Of a stretch of DNA of 29,100 nt, positions 1 through 6,822 are shown piece after piece. The stretch spans positions 1 to 29,100 of the forward strand of contig JADHWT010000004.1 of NCBI GenBank assembly GCA_016783345.1. The letters are read 5' to 3'. The notes beneath the pieces were generated by a model that saw only the letters and a program-made list of their open reading frames with translations, was not told the origin of the DNA and searched no databases. Made by a program: the position numbers and the translations under genes. Source of the DNA: Candidatus Omnitrophota bacterium. Its GTDB lineage: Bacteria; NPL-UPA2; BS750m-G34. Positions within the stretch are counted from its first letter, which is position 1. Each line of letters opens with the position of its first letter.

Positions 1-2
1 CA

Positions 3-413
3 ATTACCTGGAAACCCGGGATGGATCCTGCGACCGATGATCCACCCTGCCTTCAAAGGATGTTTTTCCGTCTGGTTAAAAAAGGAGACGGGTATCTCTT
101 AAATATGAATACCCACTGGCGTTCCAGAGACGGATGGAAGGCGAGTTTTATGAATATTTTTGCCCTGACATCTTTGCAGGATTTGATAGCCAAAAAGATA
201 TCTCAGAAAATGGGTGTGACAGTCTCCTGCGGCCGCTATGTGGATATCTCTGATAGTTTCCATATATACGGTTCATATTACAAGGATTTTGAAAAATTTT
301 TAAAGACCTTGAAAGCCAGAAGCTTTGCTGAGAGGACCTGGACAATGGAATTTGCCGAACCGTTCTTTGAAGACGGAAGAAAGAGGCTTGAAAAGGAGAA
401 AGAACAGGGATAA
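3..413 (+). CDS. Thymidylate synthase-like protein, 5' end outside window
   Basis: Only the C-terminal part is present; the frame is open to the window edge, so the ATG at 21 is probably internal. Landmarks of the thymidylate synthase/dCMP hydroxymethylase fold appear in order: PPC with the catalytic cysteine near nt 50-58, then RSRD followed by an Asn nine residues later (E. coli ThyA has RSxD and Asn177), then SFHIYG matching the ThyA stretch with the nucleotide-binding His and Tyr. Family members transfer a one-carbon unit from methylene-tetrahydrofolate to dUMP or dCMP. The tail after HIYG is short and charged, and overall similarity to classical ThyA is low, so it could be a divergent archaeal-type ThyA or a pyrimidine hydroxymethylase. 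Its stop codon TAA overlaps the ATG of the HIT gene by one base, so the two are probably cotranscribed. Confidence 0.62.
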   Translation: MTWKPGMDPATDDPPCLQRMFFRLVKKGDGYLLNMNTHWRSRDGWKASFMNIFALTSLQDLIAKKISQKMGVTVSCGRYVDISDSFHIYGSYYKDFEKFLKTLKARSFAERTWTMEFAEPFFEDGRKRLEKEKEQG

Positions 414-896
414 TGAAAAGACAACTATGGGCTCCATGGCGAATGGAATATATCTTGCGTCCGGGTAAGGACGGTTGTTTTTTTTGTAAAAACGGCCGGG
501 AAAAAAAAAGACGCTGCTAATTTCATCCTTTACCGCAATAAGGGGAGCTTTATTATCTTAAATATCTATCCCTATTCATACGGTCATCTTATGGTGGCAC
601 CTTTTCGGCATGTCCGTTATTTTACCAAACTAAAGGATGGGGAACTCCTTTATTTTATGAAGGCTGTCCAGGTTGCAGAGAGCGGGCTTAAGTCCGCCAT
701 AAAGCCGCAGGGACTAAATATAGGCATGAATATGGGGAGAGTGGCTGGGGCAGGTATAAGAAACCATATCCATCTCCATGTCGTACCCCGATGGGAAGGT
801 GATACAAATTTTATGCCGATTCTTTCCGAAGCAAGAGTGCTGCCCGAGAGATTGGAAGTTACGTATAAAAAGCTGAAACCCTATTTTAAGGAGTAA
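413..896 (+). CDS. HIT family nucleotide hydrolase/transferase, reading frame broken at A9
   Basis: Two frames together give one complete HIT protein of about 160 residues. The first, from ATG 413, reads MKRQLWAPWRMEYIL followed by a CFFC zinc-type pair and stops at 518-520. The second continues with NFILYRNKGSFIILNIYPY, GHLMVAPFRH and the catalytic HIHLHVV motif (about nt 764-785), then PRWEGDTNFMPIL. The join falls on nine A residues at 501-509; dropping one A restores the frame. HIT enzymes act on nucleoside phosphates such as Ap4A or AMP conjugates through the middle His of HxHxH. The N-terminal MKRLWAPWRMEYI is typical of the bacterial Ap4A phosphorylase-like branch. Every conserved motif is intact, so this looks like slippage, a very recent mutation or a homopolymer error rather than an old pseudogene. 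A shorter product could start at ATG 591 but would lack the N-terminal strand and the cysteines. Confidence 0.82.
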
Positions 897-900
897 ATAA

Positions 901-1656
901 ATGAATAAATTACAAAAGAAACTGGTTATTTTTGTTCTTGTTTTATCCTTGGCCATTTTCGTATCTATGTATAAGGCGCTAAAGGTAGTTATCGGGGAGA
1001 AGGAAAAGAGTGAGGCGTTATCCCTGAAGGTTGATGACATTACCAAAAAGGGCAAGGACCTTAAAGGAGAGCTTGAAGGGAAAGAGGAAGAGCTGGCCAA
1101 GGCTAAACTCAATCTGGAAGATTTAAATTTCGAGGTAAAGGAAGAAAAAAAGAAGGCCAATTCTTTTAAAGAGAGATATGAAGATGAAAAAAAGAATGCA
1201 GAGGATTTAAACCTCAGTCTAAATAAATTGAAACTGACCATGAAGGAAGAGAAAAAAAAGACAGAGGAATTAGATGCTGGGGCTGAAAAATTAAAAGAGG
1301 AAAATGCGGTTTTATCGCAAAAGATAAAGGAAATGAAAGCCGCTCAGGAGGCACTGGAGGCATTTGTTGCAGAAAGTGAAGTGGGGGAACCAACTGAAGA
1401 AAAAGCAGCTGCAGTAAAACCTAAGGCAACTACTACTATAAGCAGCGGCAAGATAGTCACAATTTATCCGCAGGGACTTTTAGGGATAGAACTCGAAACG
1501 AGTTCTCATGATAGCAGCTATAGCGGTAAGATTGTGAAGGGAGAGAGGCAGATGATGGTATCTAACGTTCATAGCCATATGATTATTCTTGAAGTAAGTG
1601 AAGGCGAAGACATGAGTGGTTTTAATAAAGATGATAGCATTAAATATATAAGATAG
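901..1656 (+). CDS. Membrane-anchored coiled-coil protein of unknown function
   Basis: I do not recognise a named family. The 251-residue protein has a basic N-terminus and one hydrophobic segment (about residues 8-28) that should anchor it in the inner membrane. A long Glu/Lys-rich heptad region follows (about 30-155), clearly coiled coil, then a Thr/Ala-rich linker, and a small C-terminal domain (about 175-251) with alternating strands: KIVTIYPQGLLGIEL, SGKIVKGERQMMVSNVHSHMIILEV. The start is supported by AAGGAG eight bases before ATG 901. It lies 4 bp after the HIT gene and 8 bp before the next gene, in the same run. The architecture suggests a periplasmic spacer or scaffold protein; nothing shows a catalytic role. 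Confidence 0.75.
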   Translation: MNKLQKKLVIFVLVLSLAIFVSMYKALKVVIGEKEKSEALSLKVDDITKKGKDLKGELEGKEEELAKAKLNLEDLNFEVKEEKKKANSFKERYEDEKKNAEDLNLSLNKLKLTMKEEKKKTEELDAGAEKLKEENAVLSQKIKEMKAAQEALEAFVAESEVGEPTEEKAAAVKPKATTTISSGKIVTIYPQGLLGIELETSSHDSSYSGKIVKGERQMMVSNVHSHMIILEVSEGEDMSGFNKDDSIKYIR

Positions 1657-1664
1657 GAGGAAGC

Positions 1665-1970
1665 ATGGAAGAAAATATTCAAAAGAAACCAGAGGAGCAG
1701 AAATCACCAGAGCCAAGTCTCAGGCCGGGCGGACAAGGTTTTACAGTTAGTCCCGTCAGCCCTCCTCCGTCTCCTCAGCCCACAACACCTCTTCCTAAAG
1801 TTTTCACTCCTCCGCCTACTATGGGCCCTCCGCCTGAACTCGTTAAAGAAAAGAAAGATGCAGGAACATTTTTTCTTTTGTTAATAATTATATTTAGTGT
1901 CATTTCTTTAGTGGTTCTTGCAGCCATAGGATTGGATAAAATTCCGGATTTTTTAGTTAGATTGTTTTAA
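1665..1970 (+). CDS. Small proline-rich protein with C-terminal membrane anchor
   Basis: Unrecognised 101-residue protein. Residues 1-65 are low complexity and proline-rich (PPPSPQPTTPLP, TPPPTMGPPP) and should be disordered. Residues about 69-95 form one hydrophobic segment, FFLLLIIIFSVISLVVLAAIGL. The likely topology is a cytoplasmic proline-rich arm on a C-terminal tail anchor. TAGGAGG is placed about 5 bases before ATG 1665, a strong ribosome binding site. It directly follows the anchored coiled-coil protein, and the two may work together at the membrane. Low-complexity proteins of this size have few detectable homologues, so a function cannot be given. Confidence 0.68.
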   Translation: MEENIQKKPEEQKSPEPSLRPGGQGFTVSPVSPPPSPQPTTPLPKVFTPPPTMGPPPELVKEKKDAGTFFLLLIIIFSVISLVVLAAIGLDKIPDFLVRLF

Positions 1971-1988
1971 TATCTTCGTGCACGATTT

Positions 1989-3140
1989 ATGCTTACCCGT
2001 CTGGATATCGAGAGGTTAGAGGAGGAGAATTTAGCTCCCTACGCAAGTAGAAGCAGAGAGAGTAAGGGAAGGGTCTATTCGGAAAAAGAGCATAATTACC
2101 GTTCGCCATTTCAACGCGACAGGGACCGCATTATCCATTCTACGGCTTTCCGTCGCCTGGAATATAAGACCCAGGTCTTTGTCAACCATGAAGGAGACTA
2201 CTATCGTACACGCCTTACCCATACCATTGAAGTAGCCCAGCTTTCCCGCTCCATCAGCCGTGCACTTAGATTAAATGAGGATTTAAGCGAAGCCATTGCC
2301 CTAGCTCACGACCTGGGTCACACCCCTTTTGGTCATTCAGGGGAAGATGCCATGCACAAGCTTATGAAAAAACACGGGGGCTTTGAGCATAATGCCCAGG
2401 GTCTGAGAGTTGTAGATAAACTTGAGAAAAGATACTCAAATTTCCCAGGGCTGAATCTAACGTGGGAAGTAAGAGAAGGTATTATAAAACACCATACTGA
2501 TTATGACTGGCCTAAGATAAAGGAATTTGATCCATCTGTCCCCCCGTCGTTAGAGGCACAGGTTGTCAACGCCGCAGATGAGATTGCATATAATAATCAC
2601 GATCTCGATGATGGTCTAACAGCAGGTCTTATTAGTGAAGAAGATCTAAAAAATGTAGGGCTCTGGAACAGGGTCTATAAAAGCACTAGAGGGAAATCAT
2701 CCTCGTCGGATAAAAAGAGACGGAAATATGAAACGATCCGCAGGCTTATTAATACCCAGGTAACGGATCTTATCGTTAATACGGAAAAGAGATTAAAAAA
2801 GATTGGGCTGAAAGATATTAATAGTGTCAGGGAGATGGAAAAAAATGTTGTGGGTTTCAGCGATGAGATGGAAAAAGATAACAAGAGACTTAAGAGAGCG
2901 TTAAACCAATTAGTCTATCAGCACTACAGGGTCGTCAGGATGGCTAATAAGGCCAGGCGGTTTATTGAAGAGCTATTCAAGACTTATATCCGTGATCCTT
3001 CGCAACTCCCACCCAGCACACAGAAGAAGATAAAAGAGGATGATCTCTATCGGGCTATCTGTGATTATATAGCTGGTATGACTGACCGCTTTGCTGAACA
3101 GGAATATAAGAAATTATTTATTCCGCATGAAAGAGTTTGA
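1989..3140 (+). CDS. dgt: dGTPase-like deoxynucleotide triphosphohydrolase, HD domain
   Basis: A 383-residue HD-superfamily phosphohydrolase of the bacterial dGTPase type, which hydrolyses dGTP or other dNTPs to the deoxynucleoside and triphosphate. The metal ligands are visible: His78 in RTRLTHTIEVAQ, His107-Asp108 in AHDLGHTPFGHSGED and Asp197 in NAADEIAYNNHDLDDG. The family N-terminus is also present (YSEKEHNYRSPFQRDRDRIIHSTAFRRLEYKTQVF). Length fits the shorter type-2 dGTPases rather than the 505-residue E. coli enzyme. No convincing ribosome binding site precedes ATG 1989, which starts 19 bp after the proline-rich gene. With the upstream thymidylate synthase-like and HIT genes, the group has a nucleotide-metabolism flavour, though this may be incidental. 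Confidence 0.93.
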   Translation: MLTRLDIERLEEENLAPYASRSRESKGRVYSEKEHNYRSPFQRDRDRIIHSTAFRRLEYKTQVFVNHEGDYYRTRLTHTIEVAQLSRSISRALRLNEDLSEAIALAHDLGHTPFGHSGEDAMHKLMKKHGGFEHNAQGLRVVDKLEKRYSNFPGLNLTWEVREGIIKHHTDYDWPKIKEFDPSVPPSLEAQVVNAADEIAYNNHDLDDGLTAGLISEEDLKNVGLWNRVYKSTRGKSSSSDKKRRKYETIRRLINTQVTDLIVNTEKRLKKIGLKDINSVREMEKNVVGFSDEMEKDNKRLKRALNQLVYQHYRVVRMANKARRFIEELFKTYIRDPSQLPPSTQKKIKEDDLYRAICDYIAGMTDRFAEQEYKKLFIPHERV

Positions 3141-3158
3141 AAAAAATATAAAAAAGTA

Positions 3159-3187
3159 TTGCACGATTTATACAAATGCGATATAAT
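3159..3187 (+). promoter_or_regulatory. Sigma70-type promoter for the 44-aa gene
   Basis: TTGCAC (3159-3164) and TATAAT (3182-3187) are separated by exactly 17 bp, which puts transcription start near 3194. A leader of about 34 nt follows, carrying AAAGGGGGTG ahead of the GTG at 3228. Confidence 0.75.
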
Positions 3188-3227
3188 TGAAATTGGAATT
3201 AGAAAAGAATGAAAGGGGGTGTTTTAA

Positions 3228-3362
3228 GTGGCAGAGAAGGTAGCAAAGGTCGGTATCAAGAAAGTAGCAGGTTATTTATATTTTGTTGACAAGAAAGGTG
3301 ATATCTCCAGGGCTAAAATGGTCCGTGGTGGTAAAAGAAAGAAAAAAAAGAAAAAAAAATAG
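3228..3362 (+). CDS. 44-residue basic protein with poly-lysine tail
   Basis: A short reading frame beginning GTG GCA GAG AAG, preceded by the strong Shine-Dalgarno AAAGGGGGTG (3212-3221, spacing about 6) and a consensus promoter. The protein has a compact core (VGIKKVAGYLYFVDKKGDIS, then RAKM) and a tail GGKRKKKKKKK. The core has the look of small conserved bacterial proteins of unknown function, but I cannot name the family. The charge suggests nucleic acid or ribosome binding, which is inference. A hairpin plus T-run begins 19 bp after the stop, so it forms its own short transcription unit, with possible readthrough into the L,D-transpeptidase. The stop codon TAG comes directly after a run of nine A residues. 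Confidence 0.7.
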   Translation: MAEKVAKVGIKKVAGYLYFVDKKGDISRAKMVRGGKRKKKKKKK

Positions 3363-4005
3363 TTCTTTTTTTATAAAAAGGCCCTCTAAGCGATTAGAAC
3401 TAAAAGAGGGCTTTTTTATTTTGCTCGCTTTTTTGTTTTTTTCTGGAGTAGTTATCGCTGAAGAGCTGGATAAAGGAGAGATATTCCCCGGTTCTTTTTT
3501 ATATGCCCCAAAAAAAAACGAGACACTTTATAGTATCTCTCGAAAATTTAATATGTGCCCGGAACTTTTAAAAGAGATTAATGATATTAGCGAGGGGGAG
3601 AAACTTCCGAATAGGTTAAAGATAGTTTCTGCGAATTTTTCAATCGTAATAGAACGCGAGAAAAATATATTGACTCTATATAGAGACGGAAAATTTTTTA
3701 AAGAATATAGCGTGGCGAGCGGCCGTGATTTTTCTACCCCACTCGGAGAATATCGGATTGTGAGTAAATTAATAAAACCTCCGTGGGTATTTAAGGGAAA
3801 GGCTGTAGAACCTTCCGACCCTGACTATCCTTTAGGGACGCGGTGGATGGGGCTATCCGATACACGGATAGGCATACACGGCACCAAGGACCCGCAATAT
3901 ATCGGACAGTACGTAAGCAGCGGATGTATACGCATGCATAATAAAGATATTGAAGAATTATTTAAGATTGTGCCGTTTGGGACAAAGGTTACTATTGTAA
4001 AATAA
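3325..4005 (+). CDS. L,D-transpeptidase (YkuD domain) with LysM-like segment; start uncertain
   Basis: The YkuD catalytic domain occupies the C-terminal half: NFSIVIEREKNILTLYRDGK, then TPLGEYRI, IGIHGTKDPQYIG and the nucleophile motif SSGCIRMHNKDIEELF. These enzymes form 3-3 crosslinks in peptidoglycan or attach proteins to it. Ahead of it is a LysM-like stretch (ETLYSISRKFNMCPELLKEIND), and before that a hydrophobic segment (FFILLAFLFFSGVVIA) that acts as signal peptide or anchor. The start is unclear. The frame is open from before 3283 (TTG). GTG 3325 gives a basic cytoplasmic arm plus anchor. TTG 3421 leaves a signal peptide with no charged n-region. None has a good ribosome binding site, and the upstream part overlaps the 44-aa gene and its terminator. 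It probably depends on readthrough from the promoter at 3159. Confidence 0.88.
   Translation: MVVKERKKRKKNSSFFIKRPSKRLELKEGFFILLAFLFFSGVVIAEELDKGEIFPGSFLYAPKKNETLYSISRKFNMCPELLKEINDISEGEKLPNRLKIVSANFSIVIEREKNILTLYRDGKFFKEYSVASGRDFSTPLGEYRIVSKLIKPPWVFKGKAVEPSDPDYPLGTRWMGLSDTRIGIHGTKDPQYIGQYVSSGCIRMHNKDIEELFKIVPFGTKVTIVK
3381..3418 (+). terminator. Intrinsic terminator after the 44-aa gene
   Basis: GCCCTCT (3381-3387) pairs perfectly with AGAGGGC (3405-3411) around a 17-nt loop and is followed at once by six T residues and more T-rich sequence. The hairpin lies inside the open frame of the L,D-transpeptidase, just before its hydrophobic segment. It may therefore act as an attenuator between the two genes. 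Confidence 0.7.
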
Positions 4006-4038
4006 CGAGATGTCTATTTCCGTTTTTTACCATTCTTT

Positions 4039-4686
4039 ATGTCGCTGATATTAAAAAATATCTCTGTTCAGGATAAACTTAAAGGTATTTCCCTGGAGGT
4101 AAGAGATGGTGAAATAGTAATTATAGCTGGGCCAGAGGGTGGGGGAAAGGATGAGATATTTAAGGTAATCACTGGAGAATTAGCTATTGATAGCGGGGAG
4201 ATAATTCTAAATGGAGAGGTGGTAAGAGGTAAAGAAAAGGTGGGAGCCATTTTTGAGGACTATATCATCTATAAACGGAAGTATATAAGAGGGTTATATT
4301 TTTTTTCTTACCGGAGATGGCTTAAAAGGGTGGATGATAAAAAACTGGCTATAGTCAGCGAGCTAATGGGTATGGATAGAAATTTTTTGCTTTCTTTTTC
4401 TCCTCGACATTTTTCCCGAGGAGAACGAAAAAGATTTGACCTGGCGAGGTATTTAATCACTAAAAGGGAGGTCATACTCCTGGAAAATCCATTAATCGGG
4501 CTGGATTGGCCTCGTAGTAAGACGACCCTTGCTAATCTAAAGGAGATAGTTAAACGATTTAATCAACCCTGTCTCTATAAGGCAGATAGCGAGAAAGAAT
4601 GCGAGGAATTAAAAGGGCGGGCAGTTCTAGTGAGAAAAGGGAAGATAGAATATTGTGGAGATTGGAGACCAGGCTTGATTATATAG
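4039..4686 (+). CDS. ABC-type ATPase with degenerate catalytic motifs
   Basis: The 215-residue protein keeps the overall ABC ATPase layout, but nearly every catalytic residue is changed. The P-loop reads GPEGGGKD (31-38), with Asp where Ser/Thr binds the phosphate and Mg. The Q-loop position is Glu (IFEDY, 71-75). The signature is FSRGE (125-129) in place of LSGGQ. Walker B reads VILLENPLIGLD, with Glu-Asn replacing Asp-Glu. The switch region reads YKADSEKE with no His. The fold should be kept, but ATP hydrolysis is doubtful. No permease is adjacent on this strand. The last codons and the TAG stop lie in a reversed repeat copy (4674-4714), so the original C-terminus may have differed. No clear ribosome binding site precedes ATG 4039. 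Confidence 0.78.
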   Translation: MSLILKNISVQDKLKGISLEVRDGEIVIIAGPEGGGKDEIFKVITGELAIDSGEIILNGEVVRGKEKVGAIFEDYIIYKRKYIRGLYFFSYRRWLKRVDDKKLAIVSELMGMDRNFLLSFSPRHFSRGERKRFDLARYLITKREVILLENPLIGLDWPRSKTTLANLKEIVKRFNQPCLYKADSEKECEELKGRAVLVRKGKIEYCGDWRPGLII

Positions 4687-4714
4687 GAAACTATATAAAG
4701 TGGACTTGAGCTAT
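4674..4714 (-). repeat. Dispersed 60-bp element, truncated reverse copy C
   Basis: Read on the minus strand, this is the right-hand part of the element found at 15125-15190 and 20813-20878. It matches the reverse complement of copy A at 37 of 41 positions without gaps, including CTTGATTATATAGGAA and AAGTGGACTT. The CGGCC hairpin half is missing. The copy supplies the last codons and TAG of the degenerate ABC ATPase gene and fills most of the gap to the convergent TPR/CBM9-like gene. Confidence 0.8.
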
Positions 4715-4721
4715 AGCTTAA

Positions 4722-6080
4722 CTATTTAAAAAGCACATACCCGAACCTTTCAGGACTATGGTGACTTCCACCTGTACAACTCCAGTTGCTAATCTCAAGC
4801 TCACCTGCACGCCTCGCCCGTGTTAAATTTAGGCCCCATACATCTCCTGGCTGAGGTATTGAAGTTTTAAGCTCCTTAAAACTAATAGCAATCTCTACAT
4901 TCCAGTGGTTTTCTCCAAGAGCTGTTGCCAATTTCCATTTAGGATTCCAGATAGGGGCATTTGTCCCATATCCGTCATACTTCGTTCCAATGGGATTGGC
5001 AATAAGCTGAAAACAGGTAGAGTAATCCCGATTTGTATCCATAAACACCTCAATACAGTCATCCGTCCATACACTTTTATCGTGTCCAGTGATTTTTGCT
5101 ACTAATCCTGAGATATTGGATTCCAGGCATTTAAATGCAATATAGAGATTGTTTTCATCATAAACTAAAGCAGCAAAGGTGTTTTGGGTTACTGGAGTAT
5201 TCTTTTTATAATCCACAAAATCTGTAACCATATCTGCTTTCTCCCATACAGGATCAGTTAAATAACCATCTATCTTGGGTGGGGCAGTTACCCTCATGGC
5301 ATAAATTATTTTTTTCTTGGGTTCTCCTTTACCTGTGCTCAGCCACAATTCTCCTCTGGCATTTTCACCCCAGACATTATCTTTATCCCATGTTATGCCC
5401 TGGTAGAATTCCTTTGCCTTATCTGCCTGTCCAAGTTTTCGATAGAGCAGCCCGATCTTAAAATAGAGAGCATCTAGTTCCTTTGTCTTGGGATACTTAT
5501 CCAGAAATTTCAGGTATCCGTCAATAGCATTCTGGTACTTCTTTTCTTTTTCATAGCTAGCAATAGTTTTCAGTTCTGCCTTGACTACGTCTGAATCATC
5601 GGGGAACTCCTGAATAATGAGTTCATTTATCTCTCTTAGCTTGGCAAAATTCTTTTCTTTTTCATAAATAGATGCAAGTTTTAAGTAGGCCTTTTTACGA
5701 AGGGGATGGGCAGGATAAGTTTCCAATATCTTGTTGCACGCCTCTTTTGCCTTACCATATTTTTCATTCTTTTCGTATATTTCAGCAATTTTCAGGTAGG
5801 CAGGAATTACTTTTTTTGCATCATCGGATATTCTTATAATTCTCTCCTGGTCCAGTATCTCTTCCTGCCATTTAGGAATGAAGATTTTGATTACTCGCTC
5901 AGCAAGGGTTTTATCCCAGCTTTTTTCAATAGTAGTGGATAGCTTATCAGCCTTCTCGGAAAAGATATAATTATGATACTTATTTAAACAAAGATTTGTA
6001 ATGGCGGAAAGGACGCAAAAGGCGATTAGAAATAAAATTAAACCAGAATTATGACGTCCCTTTCTTAGCGGTGGAGAGAT
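4722..6080 (-). CDS. Membrane-anchored TPR protein with C-terminal CBM9-like domain; ATC in start position
   Basis: The open frame runs back to 6095 with no ATG, GTG or TTG before TTG 5726. The translation upstream of 5726 is plainly protein, however: a basic start SPPLRKGRHNSG, a membrane segment (LILFLIAFCVLSAITNLCL) and TPR-like helices (AYLKIAEIYEKNEKYGKAKE). AAAAAGGA lies 8 bases before ATC 6080, an ideal spacing, so ATC or a miscalled ATG is the probable start, giving 452 residues. TPR-like helices run to about 260. From about 265 (PPKIDGYLTDPVWEKADM) to the end lies a beta-sandwich of the carbohydrate-binding family 9-like type (NNLYIAFKC, DDCIEVFMDTN, WNVEIAISFKEL). It is last in the ABC-2 exporter operon and presumably faces the periplasm. 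Binding of a glycan or glycoconjugate is inference. Confidence 0.78.
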   Translation of the reverse strand: MSPPLRKGRHNSGLILFLIAFCVLSAITNLCLNKYHNYIFSEKADKLSTTIEKSWDKTLAERVIKIFIPKWQEEILDQERIIRISDDAKKVIPAYLKIAEIYEKNEKYGKAKEACNKILETYPAHPLRKKAYLKLASIYEKEKNFAKLREINELIIQEFPDDSDVVKAELKTIASYEKEKKYQNAIDGYLKFLDKYPKTKELDALYFKIGLLYRKLGQADKAKEFYQGITWDKDNVWGENARGELWLSTGKGEPKKKIIYAMRVTAPPKIDGYLTDPVWEKADMVTDFVDYKKNTPVTQNTFAALVYDENNLYIAFKCLESNISGLVAKITGHDKSVWTDDCIEVFMDTNRDYSTCFQLIANPIGTKYDGYGTNAPIWNPKWKLATALGENHWNVEIAISFKELKTSIPQPGDVWGLNLTRARRAGELEISNWSCTGGSHHSPERFGYVLFK

Positions 6081-6095
6081 ATTGGAAATCCTTTT

Positions 6096-6812
6096 TTATC
6101 TCTTAATCTCGACGTCCTTGAGCATAGCTTTAGCTTTTTCTTTGAGGTCTTTATCGGGATGAGATTGAATGATTTCCTCTGATAATTTTACAAGATTTTT
6201 ATAGGCGAGATCCTTCTCATAGTTTTGAGCAGCATTTTTGTAAATGTCCTGCCACATATCTAAAGATAGCTCTTTATATCCTGCCAGATTATTTGCCGTG
6301 GCCAGCAATCTATCAATATGCGGTGGATGGTCCGGAGCCTTTACAGCAATCTCTAAAAACCGCATAGCCTCTTTATAGTCTTTTAAATGAAAGAATGCTG
6401 AGATACTGGCGTAATAAGGAACCGTCCATTCGATATTTTTGTTATTGATAATACCTTTTTCAAGAAGACTTATTGCCTTTTCGCTCTCTTCTACACTTAA
6501 TGTAAGGCCGCCTAATTTGTATGCCTCGGTAAATTGGGGGTCAAGATCAGTGATACGGTCGAACATCTTGTAGATGACAGCCCCCTCTACTTCAGTTATC
6601 TTCGGGATTCCTCCCAGATATTGTATTGCCTTTACCCAGAGAATATCGGCGAGTATTGTATCGAATCCAAAATTCGGGGTAGCAACGACAGCTCTTTCCA
6701 GCCCTTGAATTCTTCGAATATCATCTATTGAGAGAGAGATGGGCTTAAGTAAAAGGACAAGCACTATAAAACACAATGGTATGATGCCCCATTTAAAGAA
6801 GATTTTATTCAT
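6096..6812 (-). CDS. Membrane-anchored TPR-repeat protein
   Basis: A 238-residue protein with a basic N-terminus and one membrane segment (IIPLCFIVLVLLLKPISL, about residues 10-27), followed by helical TPR-like repeats such as AYKLGGLTLSVEESEKAISL, WTVPYYASISAFFHLKDYKE and AMRFLEIAVKAP. I do not recognise a named family. GGAGGAAAAATG gives a strong start at 6812. It lies 10 bp after the ABC-2 permease and is followed, after one TAA and in the same frame, by the TPR/CBM9-like gene. A role as a scaffold or adaptor for the exporter is suggested by position only. Confidence 0.8.
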   Translation of the reverse strand: MNKIFFKWGIIPLCFIVLVLLLKPISLSIDDIRRIQGLERAVVATPNFGFDTILADILWVKAIQYLGGIPKITEVEGAVIYKMFDRITDLDPQFTEAYKLGGLTLSVEESEKAISLLEKGIINNKNIEWTVPYYASISAFFHLKDYKEAMRFLEIAVKAPDHPPHIDRLLATANNLAGYKELSLDMWQDIYKNAAQNYEKDLAYKNLVKLSEEIIQSHPDKDLKEKAKAMLKDVEIKR

Positions 6813-6822
6813 TTTTCCTCCT

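Noticed and set aside
714..1241. Long open frame on the minus strand opposite the coiled-coil gene
   Set aside because: It mirrors the Lys/Glu-rich coding strand (Ser/Phe/Leu-rich translation), has no ribosome binding site and opposes a well supported gene.
1979..3171. TGCACGATTTAT at 1979-1990 and again at 3160-3171
   Set aside because: A 12-bp match is expected by chance in a window of this size.
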